From NCBI RefSeq assembly GCF_001517085.1, contig NZ_LRAC01000136.1:1-64000 (forward strand): 64,000 nt of DNA, given 5' to 3'. The stretch comes from Paenibacillus sp. DMB5. GTDB lineage: Bacteria > Bacillota > Bacilli > Paenibacillales > Paenibacillaceae. A program made the position numbers and the translations under genes. The notes beneath the pieces are model-generated. The model worked only from the letters and a program-made list of their open reading frames with translations, was not told where the DNA came from and did not search any database. Below, piece by piece: positions 7,887 to 16,789 of the stretch. Positions within the stretch are counted from its first letter, which is position 1. Each line of letters starts with the position of its first letter.

Positions 7887-8984
7887 ATGAGTTTCTTATC
7901 TACTGGACCGATTGAAAACAATATGGTTGCCGGAACAAGACCCACAACCCAGGTAACGCTCCGTGTAGATAACCGTAGCAGCATTACGGCTTCTGAGGTG
8001 CTGGTACAGGCTTACTATCTGCTTGGCGGTGTAAGAAATCTGTATGTCAGTGAGACCCTCACTGTGGCTCCGAACCAGGTGATTACGAATAACTATTATG
8101 CGGACCTGGATGGTTTTGAATTTATGTTCGTTACGCCTACCGGCCCGCCTGATGATCCGATTCAAATCTCTTTATGGGGCAAAAACAGTGCGGGCGAGCT
8201 CGTAACAGCCCATCGTCTGGTATCAGCTGAGCTAATGGGCGAGGTGACCGGGGTCACAGGTGCAACTGGAGCAACTGGTGAAGCCGGTGCTACAGGAGCT
8301 ACCGGGCCAGCCGGCGCAACGGGGGCAACAGGCCCAGGCAGTGGTGCTACCGGAGCAACGGGAGCGACTGGTTTGCCTGGAGCGACCGGTGTGACGGGAG
8401 CGACGGGGTTGGCTGGAGCGACCGGAGTGACGGGAGCGACTGGGGCTACCGGACCAACCGGCTCTGGCGCGATCATTCCTTACGCTTCGGGCGTTCCGGC
8501 TGCACTGACTACTGTACTGGGCGGGCTGCTTAATACTTCCAGCTTGATCGGCTTTGGCAACAGTGCTACTGGAGTTACCATCACTGGCGGGGTCATTGAC
8601 CTCACAGGTGCTGCAGGTACGCTGCTCAACTTTGCTTTCTCCGTGCCGCGTGCGGGTACGATAACTTCCTTGGCCGCATACTTTAGCACTACAGCTGCAT
8701 TGGCTCTGGTAGGCTCTACAGTAACAATTACAGCTCAATTATTCCGTTCGACAACACCGAACAATACGTTTACCGCTGTACCGGGTGCACTTGTTACCTT
8801 GGCACCGCCACTGACTGGTGTCGTCGCTTTAGGCACAATCAGCAGCGGCCTTACCTCCGGGCTCAGTATTCCTGTTACGGCAGGCGAACGGCTGCTGCTG
8901 GTCTTCTCGGCCTCTGTTACAGCAGGCCTTGATGTAGCTACTACAGTGGGGGGATACGCCAGCGGCGGTCTGACGATCGTCTAG
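7887..8984 (+). CDS. Collagen-like spore-surface protein with BclB-type C-terminal domain
   Basis: 365 residues in three parts. Residues 1-117 are the same domain as the preceding gene. Residues 122-194 are collagen-like G-x-T triplets (GATGATGEAGATGATGPAG...). Residues 195-365 form a hydrophobic beta-rich C-terminal domain (IIPYASGVPAALTTV...GSTVTITAQLFRSTT...) of the kind seen at the end of exosporium proteins BclA/BclB. Such proteins trimerise and make hair-like filaments on spores, with Thr residues of the triplets often glycosylated. RBS AAAGGAGAG. A strong terminator follows. Confidence 0.82.
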   Translation: MSFLSTGPIENNMVAGTRPTTQVTLRVDNRSSITASEVLVQAYYLLGGVRNLYVSETLTVAPNQVITNNYYADLDGFEFMFVTPTGPPDDPIQISLWGKNSAGELVTAHRLVSAELMGEVTGVTGATGATGEAGATGATGPAGATGATGPGSGATGATGATGLPGATGVTGATGLAGATGVTGATGATGPTGSGAIIPYASGVPAALTTVLGGLLNTSSLIGFGNSATGVTITGGVIDLTGAAGTLLNFAFSVPRAGTITSLAAYFSTTAALALVGSTVTITAQLFRSTTPNNTFTAVPGALVTLAPPLTGVVALGTISSGLTSGLSIPVTAGERLLLVFSASVTAGLDVATTVGGYASGGLTIV

Positions 8985-9017
8985 TTACAGGTTTCTTTAG
9001 CTAACAATAAAATAATA

Positions 9018-9060
9018 AAGAGGGACTTCTCCAGCTTCCGGCTGGAAAGTCCCTCTTTTT
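9018..9060 (+). terminator. Terminator after the collagen-like gene
   Basis: AAGAGGGACTT ... AAGTCCCTCTT with an inner CCAGC/GCTGG stem, then a T run. Confidence 0.85.
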
Positions 9061-9080
9061 ATGCAAATCAGGCATAACTC

Positions 9081-9245
9081 AGCTACGCAAGCCCCGTTTA
9101 AAGGGAAAAATCCCCTTAACTCAGGCCAAACCAACCACGCAAGCCCTGGTTAAAGGGAAAAATCCCCTTAACTGAGCCCAAACCGAGCACTCAAGCCCCG
9201 TTTAAAGGGAAAAATCCCCTTAACTGAGCCCAAACCAACCACCCG
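9081..9245. repeat. 52-bp tandem repeat array B
   Basis: Three units, with AAAGGGAAAAATCCCCTT at 9100, 9152 and 9204 (period 52 bp). Each is a small dyad (AAGGG-AAAAAT-CCCCTT) followed by AACTGAGCCCAAACCAACCA-like spacer. It occupies the gap between convergent genes ending at 8984 and 9314. No gene is visible in the rest of that gap. Confidence 0.8.
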
Positions 9246-9313
9246 GGTGGCTTGGCCTTGACCTATCGAATATAATTCCATGCCGATGCGATCTCAACCG
9301 GCTAAAAACCCAT

Positions 9314-9895
9314 CTACACCAAATCACAAGCCTCTGCAGGCATCCAGTGCGCATCCTGGCCGTCCCATTTGACGTTGCAGCCGATCGGATTGGTCAGCGG
9401 TGTGGTAATGGCTTGTCCGGCGAGCAGCTGGGACAATGCGTTGTCCAGGTCGTTGACCGTCATTTTGGCGGTTTCACGCGGGTTATCGACGCCGCGGCCG
9501 GTGTAGACCAGCTTGCGGTCCTGATCAAAAACAAAGAAATGTGGCGTGCGCAGCGCACCGTAAGCCCGTGCAGTTTCCTGCGTGTCATCGCGGAGATAGA
9601 GCCACGGGAAGTTCTGCTCTTCCATCCGCTTCACCATATGCTCGTAGGAATCGTCCGGATGGGTGGTCTCGCTGTTGGCGTTAATTCCCGCAAAAGCTAC
9701 TCCCAGCTCACGGTACTTTTCGGCGGTCTGGCGCGTGACCTCATCGGACCCGACGACGAACGGACAATGATTGAAGGTGAAGAAGATAACCAGTGCTTTG
9801 GCCGTAGCAAAGCTGTCGAGCGAATACGTCTGGCCGTCTGTTGCTTTTAGAGAGAAATCGGGGGCTGAAGCGCCCAGTTCCAGGGTAAAACTCAT
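9314..9895 (-). CDS. Thioredoxin-like peroxiredoxin family protein (AhpC/TSA fold)
   Basis: 193 residues. The start at 9895 follows a GGAGGTG site; the frame runs 44 codons further upstream without a ribosome site. The thioredoxin-like fold shows in APDFSLKATDGQTYSLDSF, a strand VIFFTFNHCPFV with a single redox Cys at 44, and TPHFFVFDQDRKLVYTGRGVD with the cis-Pro region. The Cys sits in CPFV, as in the subfamily annotated as thioredoxin family or redoxin domain proteins. The role is probably thiol-dependent peroxide or disulfide chemistry in the cytoplasm, as there is no signal peptide; the substrate is unknown. Confidence 0.85.
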   Translation of the reverse strand: MSFTLELGASAPDFSLKATDGQTYSLDSFATAKALVIFFTFNHCPFVVGSDEVTRQTAEKYRELGVAFAGINANSETTHPDDSYEHMVKRMEEQNFPWLYLRDDTQETARAYGALRTPHFFVFDQDRKLVYTGRGVDNPRETAKMTVNDLDNALSQLLAGQAITTPLTNPIGCNVKWDGQDAHWMPAEACDLV

Positions 9896-10031
9896 GTTAA
9901 TGCACCTCCGTAGAATAGTATTAAAACCATTGAGAGAAGCGGCAGAAGGCCCAAACGGCCTGCTGCTTAAGCAATAACAATCCCTGCTATTATACTTTAT
10001 TTGCTTCTGCGCTTCCAAATCCTTCAACTCA

Positions 10032-13000
10032 TCAGAGCATCAGAATCTCGCGGATATCTTGCTCGGTGAGGGCCGAGAGCGCCTCTGCCCCAGGCTGGAT
10101 GACCTCCTCGATCAGGTTCTTTTTCTTCTGTTGCAGCTCGTACATTTTGTCCTCGACGGTGCCCTGGGCAACGAGGCGGATTACCTGCACCACCTTCTTT
10201 TGCCCGATCCGGTGGGCCCGGTCGGCAGCCTGCTGCTCGACAGCCGGGTTCCACCACAGATCATACAGGATCACCGTGTCCGCTCCGGTCAGGTTAAGGC
10301 CGGTGCCGCCGGCTTTTAACGAAATGAGAAACAGGTCGCGTTCACCCTCATTGAACCGGCTGCACAGCTCTACGCGCTGGTCGGCCGGCGTCTTGCCGTC
10401 CAGATAAAAATGCCGGACGCCCTGCAGGGCAAGCTCCCGGCCGATCATCCCGAGCATCTCCGTGAACTGGGAGAAGATCAGCATCCGTTTGCCGGAGCTG
10501 CGGCATTCCTCGATGATCTCCAGCAGCTGGTCGAACTTGGCCGAGCCGCCGCTGTAGCCCTCGATGAACAGGGCAGGGTGGCAGCAGAGCTGGCGCAGCC
10601 GGGTGATACCGGCCAGCACCTTGATCCGGCCGTGGCCGAAGCTCTCATTGTCGAGATGCTTCAGCGCCTCCTTACGGAGTCTGGCGAGGTAAGCCATGTA
10701 CAGCTTTTTCTGCTCAGGCAGCAGCTCCGAGGCATGCAGCGATTCGATTTTGTCCGGCAGCTCCTTGAGCACATCGCTTTTCAGCCGGCGCAGCAGGAAC
10801 GGGCGGGTCCGCTTGGCGACCGTTTCCCGCGGCAGATCATGGAACGCTTTTTTGCCGGGGAACAGGCCGGGGAAAATAACACTGTAAATCGACCACAAAT
10901 CCTCCAGCGCATTTTCCACCGGCGTTCCTGTGAGGGCGAAGCGGTAGCGGGCCTGCAGTATTTTTACCGCCTGGGCAGTCTGGGTTGCATGGTTCTTGAT
11001 CATCTGGGCTTCATCCAGAATCAGGGTGTGGAAGGACAGCCGGGCATACAGCTCAATTTCCCGCCGCAGCAGCGGATAGGAAGTGATAATCACGTCAGCG
11101 CCTGAACCTTTGCGAACCGCCCTGGTACGTTCATTCAGGTTGCCGTCAGCAATAACGGCCTTGATGTCCGGGGCAAACCGCTTCAGCTCATTCTGCCAGT
11201 TGTAGAGCAGGGAGGCGGGAGCGACGATGAGCGCCGGCTTGCCGCCTTCACGGATATCCGTAAGCTCTGAGAGCAGGAATGCAATGCTCTGCAGCGTTTT
11301 GCCAAGTCCCATATCATCAGCCAGAATGCCGCCGAACCGGTAGTGGGCCAGCGTCTTCATCCACTGGAACCCGAACTGCTGATAGTCGCGGAGTACGGTG
11401 GAAAGGCTATCCGGCAGCGGAAAATCGAGATTTTCGGGACTGGCCATATTGGCCATTAACCGCCGGAAGGAGCGTCCAATCGTAACAGCATCGCCATGCC
11501 GGGATTCCGGATTCAACTGCAGTCCCTGAACCAGCGGCAGAGTAAATTGTGGTTTGTTAAAAGGAACACTGTGTACCCCGAGCTCATTCATGAACTGGAT
11601 AATCTCCAGAAACTCCGCACTTTCCAGCGGCAGCAGCGCACCATCCGGGAGGCGGTAGTATCTGCGTTTTTCCTGCAGTGCCTCAAGAATCTGCACAATG
11701 TCATTCTCTCCGATGCCCTGCACGGCAAATTTGAACTCCAGCCAGTCGGTTTTTTCGTTCCAGGTCAATACAGCCTTAGGCGTGTAGGTATCGGCGGCGA
11801 TCCGGCCTTTGACGGCAGTAGTGGCATACACCTGAAGCAGCGGCTCCAGGAGCGGAATCGTGTGGTAGAGAAAATCATACTCCGCTTCCTCATCGCTCAT
11901 AATAAAGCCGCCTTCTGTCCGCACAAAAGATTCATGCGCCATCAGCCCGAGAATCCGCCGCTCGGCCTCCCCGTCCCGCATCAGGATGATCTCGCTGCCC
12001 CGGCTGCGGCTGTCCTCCTCCAGCGGATTAATAACGATGCTGCCATACTGGAATTCGAGGCCGGCCAGCAGCCGGTCCCGCACCCGGTCCAGGTACAGCC
12101 GCGCCTGCATCGGGGTCTGCACAATCCGGTCAGCGATCGCCTCGGCGATGTGCACGCTGCCCAGCTTTTTCAGCCCGGGAATGACCTGCTCCATAAAAGG
12201 CTCCATCTGCTCAGGTGCAATGGCAATCCCGTCCTTGCGGGCGGCGGCCAGCATCCGCTTCAGCTCGGCGAGCCTGCGGCATTCCTCAGCATCCAGCTTC
12301 AGCAGCTTGCCCCCGGCCAGCACCAGCCCGTAATCCTCCAATACCATAACCTGCGCCATGCCATCAATGTCCAGTCTATAGCCTTCCTCCGCCGACTGGT
12401 CGAACCGGAAGCTTAACGGCGGGGATTCAGTGGACAGCTGCAGCTTCTCCAGAATCAGGTCGCCCTGCTGCAGCCAAGCGGAGGGGGCAGCAAGCAGCGC
12501 CGGAAGCAGGCCATCCCAGAACAAGGGCGGAACCGCCAGCAGCCGCTCGCCGCCCATGCCGCCTGATTGTGCAGCATAGGGATTGACGCCGGCACGGTAC
12601 AGCTTTTCATTGGATGAGATGTCAATCAGCTTCAGCAGAACATTGTTGTCTTCCTTGTTGAACGAGTGCAGCGAAGGATCGTAGCTGAAATGCCTGGAGA
12701 ACTCAAAAGGCTCGCCGCGCCGGACATGCTCCAGGAAGGTTCTGATTTTTTGCACAATATAGAGGCGCTTGGGGCCGACTTTTATCTCAATGCCGAGCAT
12801 TTGCGTGCTGTAGCTGACGGTGACCGGCTTGCAGATGAACTCCACCTGCAGCGGTGTGCGGAGATCGGAATAGCTGCCTGTAACGCTCGGCCGGGAGCGG
12901 CTTAAGCCTGCGAACACCTCCAGCATACCGTTCACCAGCTGGCGGTCTCCGTTGTGTGCTGCTGCACCAGTAGTGCCGCTATGTGCGGTGCGTGGTGTAA

Positions 13001-13370
13001 GGACGCCGGTCTCCGCCAGCAGCGGGTCTGATTCCTCATGAGGCGGGCTCTCAATCTCATCGTCCGCACCCTCCTCCAGACGCAGAATAGTGAACAGGCT
13101 GGCTGCGATATGCCGGCAAAAAGCCCCTCCGTGGTAATAGGCAGGACAGGTGCATTCCGCATTCACATCCCCGTCACTGTCGATGGCCAGCGCAACATCA
13201 TAGCTCTCCAGCCCCTGAACCGCCGTGCGGTATTTGGAATATTCAAGCCTGTCGTCATTCTCTCTATAATTCAGCAGGACCCTCCCGGCTTCGTAGTCAG
13301 CACGGCCTTTATCCAAGGCATCACTTCCGCACAGCAGCCGGATGACCCGCTCGGGAACATAATAACTCAT
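10032..13370 (-). CDS. SWIM zinc-finger SNF2-family helicase
   Basis: 1112 residues. An N-terminal SWIM finger is seen at about 72-88 (CTCPAYYHGGAFCRHI). A long middle region of the bacterial SNF2-associated type follows. The SNF2 ATPase has GILADDMGLGKT near 683-690 (Walker A), LILDEAQMIKN near 785 (DEAQ box) and LTGTPVENALEDLWSI. The C-terminal helicase lobe has LDGKT, SLKAGGTGLNL and a DRAHRIGQ-type motif (motif VI). Relatives are ATP-driven DNA translocases linked to repair or RNA polymerase recycling (the RapA-like group); its exact role is unknown. It stands as a single gene, with the TetR operon terminator upstream. Confidence 0.92.
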   Translation of the reverse strand: MSYYVPERVIRLLCGSDALDKGRADYEAGRVLLNYRENDDRLEYSKYRTAVQGLESYDVALAIDSDGDVNAECTCPAYYHGGAFCRHIAASLFTILRLEEGADDEIESPPHEESDPLLAETGVLTPRTAHSGTTGAAAHNGDRQLVNGMLEVFAGLSRSRPSVTGSYSDLRTPLQVEFICKPVTVSYSTQMLGIEIKVGPKRLYIVQKIRTFLEHVRRGEPFEFSRHFSYDPSLHSFNKEDNNVLLKLIDISSNEKLYRAGVNPYAAQSGGMGGERLLAVPPLFWDGLLPALLAAPSAWLQQGDLILEKLQLSTESPPLSFRFDQSAEEGYRLDIDGMAQVMVLEDYGLVLAGGKLLKLDAEECRRLAELKRMLAAARKDGIAIAPEQMEPFMEQVIPGLKKLGSVHIAEAIADRIVQTPMQARLYLDRVRDRLLAGLEFQYGSIVINPLEEDSRSRGSEIILMRDGEAERRILGLMAHESFVRTEGGFIMSDEEAEYDFLYHTIPLLEPLLQVYATTAVKGRIAADTYTPKAVLTWNEKTDWLEFKFAVQGIGENDIVQILEALQEKRRYYRLPDGALLPLESAEFLEIIQFMNELGVHSVPFNKPQFTLPLVQGLQLNPESRHGDAVTIGRSFRRLMANMASPENLDFPLPDSLSTVLRDYQQFGFQWMKTLAHYRFGGILADDMGLGKTLQSIAFLLSELTDIREGGKPALIVAPASLLYNWQNELKRFAPDIKAVIADGNLNERTRAVRKGSGADVIITSYPLLRREIELYARLSFHTLILDEAQMIKNHATQTAQAVKILQARYRFALTGTPVENALEDLWSIYSVIFPGLFPGKKAFHDLPRETVAKRTRPFLLRRLKSDVLKELPDKIESLHASELLPEQKKLYMAYLARLRKEALKHLDNESFGHGRIKVLAGITRLRQLCCHPALFIEGYSGGSAKFDQLLEIIEECRSSGKRMLIFSQFTEMLGMIGRELALQGVRHFYLDGKTPADQRVELCSRFNEGERDLFLISLKAGGTGLNLTGADTVILYDLWWNPAVEQQAADRAHRIGQKKVVQVIRLVAQGTVEDKMYELQQKKKNLIEEVIQPGAEALSALTEQDIREILML

Positions 13371-13508
13371 GTTACATTCACTTCCTCACACCTGTCCGGA
13401 TTTTCCGGTTATTCGATAGTATTCATCTTATCAGAACAGATGTGCGTCTTAAAGTCCGGGACCGACTAGCCAGGACATTTTAGGGGGAAGTTACCAATCC
13501 TGTATCCG

Positions 13509-13542
13509 AAAAAAAACACTGCAGAAGGTGTCTTCTACAGTG
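13509..13542 (-). terminator. Terminator of the ABC exporter-TetR operon
   Basis: On the minus strand, CACTGTAGAAG / CTTCTGCAGTG followed by eight or more T. It lies 40 bp after the TetR stop. Confidence 0.85.
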
Positions 13543-13581
13543 GCTTTGGAGAGTATAAGCTCATTTTATACCAGCCGGACT

Positions 13582-14271
13582 TTACTGCTCACGCAGCGCC
13601 GGCCCGCCGATCCCGTGCAGCATGAAGCGGATCAGTTGACTGATCTCCTCCTCATCGTCCCAGTCCTTCTCCGGCATCAGCAGCAGTCGGGCCAGCAGAT
13701 AGCCGATCACTGAGGACACAGTGAACCGGATAATGGCGGGGGTTGGCGCATCAATAACCTCACCTTCAGCCTTAAAATGCTCCGTAATCGCAGTCACCCG
13801 CTCCAGCACCTGCGCCAGGACATTTTCGGCAAACTGCTCGCGGAGTGCAGGCTGAAACGGGATTTCCTGAACGAGAATCCGGATAATTTTGAAATTTTTA
13901 CGGGCAAAGTCCAGCCGGTTCACAATAAACGCCCGCAAAAAGGCCTCATAGCTCTCAAACGGCATATCCAGCACCCCATTAAAGTTGCGCATCACGAACG
14001 GGGCAATCATCCGGCTCATGGTCGGTCCGACGATGGACAGCAGCAGATCTTTTTTGGTTTTGTAATAGCGGAAAATCGTTCCCTCAGCTACGCCCGCCTT
14101 ATGGGCGATCTCACTGGTGGATGCCGCCGAGAAGCCTTTATCGGAAAATATCTCTATCGCCGCCTCCAGGATGGAGATTTGCTTGGGCGTCATCTGCCCG
14201 TCTTCCTTGACGGCGAGCAGCTCCTCGATCCATTGCTCTTTATCGTGCTGCCCGGCACTTTCTTTAGTCAT
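13582..14271 (-). CDS. TetR/AcrR family transcriptional regulator
   Basis: The 229-residue repressor has its helix-turn-helix at about 35-80 (ILEAAIEIFSDKGFSAASTSEIAHKAGVAEGTIFRYYKTKKDLL). The divergent C-terminal ligand domain includes ARLLLMPEKDWDDEEEISQLI. The ATG at 14271 is preceded by TGGAGG at suitable spacing, better than the TTG at 14286. It is the last gene of the exporter operon and most likely binds the palindrome at 16143-16162, giving autoregulation of ABC ATPase, permease and itself. Confidence 0.9.
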   Translation of the reverse strand: MTKESAGQHDKEQWIEELLAVKEDGQMTPKQISILEAAIEIFSDKGFSAASTSEIAHKAGVAEGTIFRYYKTKKDLLLSIVGPTMSRMIAPFVMRNFNGVLDMPFESYEAFLRAFIVNRLDFARKNFKIIRILVQEIPFQPALREQFAENVLAQVLERVTAITEHFKAEGEVIDAPTPAIIRFTVSSVIGYLLARLLLMPEKDWDDEEEISQLIRFMLHGIGGPALREQ

Positions 14272-14338
14272 ATCATGGCCCTCCAAAAATGATGCTGTCC
14301 CTCTATAGTATCACGGCTGCGGACGAAGTTACACCGCC

Positions 14339-15376
14339 CTACATTCTGCGGTGTTTGCGAAGAGCCAGCACGTTAAGAACCATGAACAGCAGCGAAAAGC
14401 CGACCAGCACATAGGCATTCAGGGCAATTGCGCTCCAGCCTTTGCCACGGATCATAATATCCATCAGCGCCTGGGCGCCGTAATAGATCGGGGTCCCGAG
14501 GCTGACCCGCTGCAGCCACAGCGGCAGCGTATCCATCGGGAACAGGCCGCTCAAAAAAATCTGCGGCACAATCACCAGCGGAATGAACTGGATCATCTGC
14601 AGCTCATTGCCGGCAAAGGCGGAGAGCAGCGTACCCAGCGTGAGCGCCGTAATCGCCAGGAGCAGCGTAATAAGCAGCACATAGCCAAAGCTTCCGGCCA
14701 TCATGATGCCGAGCACCTGAATGGAGAACCAGGAGATCAGCAGCGCCTGGACGACTGTGAAAATGCCAAAGCCGCAGACATAGCCGATCACAATCTCCCA
14801 GCGCTTCAGCGGGGTGGAGAGCAGACGCTCCAGCGTACCGGTCGTCCGTTCGCGCAGGAAGGACACTCCGGCTATCAGGAACACGAAAAAGAAGACGAAG
14901 ACCCCGATCATGATCGGACCGAAGCGGTCGATCGTGGTCATATCCTCGGCACCGTACAAGTAGCTGACGGCTGGCTGGATCTGCTCCTGAGCGGAGCCGG
15001 ACGGACGGAGCTGCAGCACAGCTTCCTGCAGGGCGAGCAGAACCGCGCGGTTTGCGGTCGGGTTACTGCCTTCCAGCTTTACAGCAGGCGAGGTTCCTTC
15101 CAGTGTTATCAGGGCGTCTATGTCGCCGTCCTTCAGCGCAGCTTCTCCCTGTTCAGCCGTAGGGAAGTCTATAACGGCAGCGTCCTGCGCTTCCAGTGCA
15201 GAGGAGAAGATAGCGGCTCCGCCGGTTAGACCGATATTCGGCTTATAGGCATTACCGTTAAAAACGAGACTCATCAGGCTCAGGACGAGTAGAGGGGCTA
15301 TGAACATCAGCGCCATCGTCCGCTTATCATGAATGAACTGCCGCAGAATGCGTAAGGTAATGGCACGTATTTTCAT
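14339..15376 (-). CDS. ABC-2 type multidrug exporter permease
   Basis: 345 residues. The start at 15376 overlaps the stop of the ATPase gene (ATGA), with GGGGGTG upstream inside that gene; the frame extends upstream but without a site. There is one N-terminal membrane helix (LMFIAPLLVLSLMSLVF), an extracytoplasmic domain of about 140 residues, then five helices (IMIGVFVFFFVFLIAGVSFL and after) typical of ABC2_membrane_3/YhfI-type exporters. LRERTTGTLERLLSTPLKRWE is the conserved cytoplasmic coupling segment. It should pair with the ATPase gene just upstream. Confidence 0.9.
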   Translation of the reverse strand: MKIRAITLRILRQFIHDKRTMALMFIAPLLVLSLMSLVFNGNAYKPNIGLTGGAAIFSSALEAQDAAVIDFPTAEQGEAALKDGDIDALITLEGTSPAVKLEGSNPTANRAVLLALQEAVLQLRPSGSAQEQIQPAVSYLYGAEDMTTIDRFGPIMIGVFVFFFVFLIAGVSFLRERTTGTLERLLSTPLKRWEIVIGYVCGFGIFTVVQALLISWFSIQVLGIMMAGSFGYVLLITLLLAITALTLGTLLSAFAGNELQMIQFIPLVIVPQIFLSGLFPMDTLPLWLQRVSLGTPIYYGAQALMDIMIRGKGWSAIALNAYVLVGFSLLFMVLNVLALRKHRRM

Positions 15377-16104
15377 TTGCGGGCACCCCCATAGGTTAAA
15401 AAAGCTTCCTCGATCGTTGCGGAGCCGGTAGCCTGCATCAATCCCGCAGGCGTATCTACGGCCAGCAGCTGGCCATCGCGGATCATGCCCAGCCGGTCGC
15501 ATTTTTCAGCTTCGTCCATGACATGAGTCGTCAAAACGATGGTCGTTCCCTGGCGGTTCAGCGAGCGCAGCTCCTGCCAGATGGACTGGCGCAGCAGCGG
15601 ATCTATCCCTACGGTAGGCTCATCGAGAATGAGCAGCGGCGGCTCGTGCAGCAGAGCGATGGCCAGCGACAAACGGCGCTTCATGCCCCCGGAGTACTGG
15701 TCTACACGCTTGCGCAGGTGTTCCTGCAGGTTCACGAGCTCCATCACATCGGCAATCCGCCGCGTGCGGTTTCCGCCCTTTAGCCCGTAGAGTGCTGCAA
15801 AAAACTCCAGATTCTCCTTTGCGCTCAGCTCTGTGTACAAAGCATCCGACTGGGCCATATAACCGATCTGCTGCAGCATGGCAAGCTTCGGCATTTTGAC
15901 GCCCATGACCTGCACATCACCGGAGCTGACCTCGTCGATGCCGGTCAGAAGCTTCACCAGTGTCGTTTTGCCGGAACCCGACGGGCCCAGCAGCCCGAAG
16001 GTTTCCGCTCGGTTCACCTGCAGACTGATATCCTTGAGCACCGTTTTGCTGCCAAAAGCCCTGCTGACATGGCTGACAGAAATAACCGGAGTATCCTGAT
16101 CCAT
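15373..16104 (-). CDS. ABC transporter ATP-binding protein (drug exporter type)
   Basis: 243 residues, CcmA/DrrA-like. Walker A is GPSGSGKTT at about 39-47, the signature is YSGGMKRRLSLA, Walker B is LLILDEPTVGID and the H-loop is TTHVMDEAE. The ATG follows a GAGGAG site. It powers the permease encoded directly downstream. The first gene of the operon, 80 bp after a clear promoter and operator. Confidence 0.92.
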   Translation of the reverse strand: MDQDTPVISVSHVSRAFGSKTVLKDISLQVNRAETFGLLGPSGSGKTTLVKLLTGIDEVSSGDVQVMGVKMPKLAMLQQIGYMAQSDALYTELSAKENLEFFAALYGLKGGNRTRRIADVMELVNLQEHLRKRVDQYSGGMKRRLSLAIALLHEPPLLILDEPTVGIDPLLRQSIWQELRSLNRQGTTIVLTTHVMDEAEKCDRLGMIRDGQLLAVDTPAGLMQATGSATIEEAFLTYGGARK

Positions 16105-16142
16105 GACTATCTCCTCGATTCCTTTTATGGATTGTTATATTT

Positions 16143-16192
16143 ATGAGTGAGTACTCACTCATTATTGTAGTGCGTTCTTTGCGCGTTGTAAA
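16143..16192 (-). promoter_or_regulatory. Promoter and TetR-type operator of the ABC exporter operon
   Basis: On the minus strand: -35 TTTACA (16187-16192), 17-base spacer, -10 TACAAT (16164-16169). Immediately after comes the perfect 20-bp palindrome ATGAGTGAGTACTCACTCAT (16143-16162). TGAGTGAGTACTCACTCA is a well-known form of TetR-family operator. Its place right behind the -10 box would block initiation, and the operon encodes a TetR protein. Confidence 0.88.
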
Positions 16193-16279
16193 TCTTTATT
16201 TACGGTTCTAAAAGAGTACACTCCTCTGTTCCAGCTCCTGTTTGCAAAAGCCGCTGTCGCCGCCAGGTGGAGCGGTGTA

Positions 16280-16460
16280 ATCTACAGCTAAAATCCCTCC
16301 GATTCCGCCACAAGTAGGCGAAATGATCAAATCAAAGGCAAAAATGCCCTTGATTCCGCCCCAAGCAGGCGAAACGGTCAAATCAAAGGCAAAAATGCCC
16401 TTGATTTCCCCCCAAGCAGGCGAAACGAGCAAATCAAAGGGAAAAATCCCTCTGAGTCGT
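16280..16460. repeat. 51-bp tandem repeat array C
   Basis: Four units at 51-bp steps (CCCT at about 16296, 16347, 16398, 16448). The two central units contain a long hairpin whose arms are AATCAAAGGCA and TGCCCTTGATT around AAAA, at about 16330-16355 and 16381-16406. Each is followed by a GCCCCAAGCAGGCGAAA-like spacer. It shares the AAAAATGCCCTTGAT core with array A. Open frames across it are artefacts. Confidence 0.82.
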
Positions 16461-16789
16461 GCAGACGTTAGTAGGCGGCAGGCAGACATTCGGTATTTTA
16501 ATCAGAAGCGCTGCCTGGCTTAATTGAAATTGTGTATAAAGTTACTGTTAACGTTCAGTTATTGTAAATACTCGGTTTGTTTCAATCTCCCATAATTAAA
16601 TTAAATTTTTTAATATGAAAATTACATGAATTATGAACAACACCGTTTGCCGTCTGATTAATGCGGGTAAATAAGAATATATGCTCAAAATAATGACCCT
16701 AATCTCAACTTTTAATAATCGCATTACTAATCGCAGTCCTATCCCCATTCCCAAGCCTAGTCCCAACTATTATGAGGAGGCTTTTGCTG
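16461..16789. other. AT-rich intergenic region
   Basis: Between array C and the lipoprotein gene the sequence becomes AT-rich, with ATTAAATTAAATTTTTTAAT near 16594-16613. It presumably carries the promoter of the lipoprotein gene, but no pair of boxes stands out. No gene is supported. Confidence 0.4.

Noticed and set aside
14351..15229. Plus-strand open frame of 292 codons over the permease gene
   Set aside because: Gln/His/Glu-rich antisense of a membrane protein, typical of shadows.
16208..16523. Open frames through array C
   Set aside because: Same artefact of a 51-bp period; no start signal.
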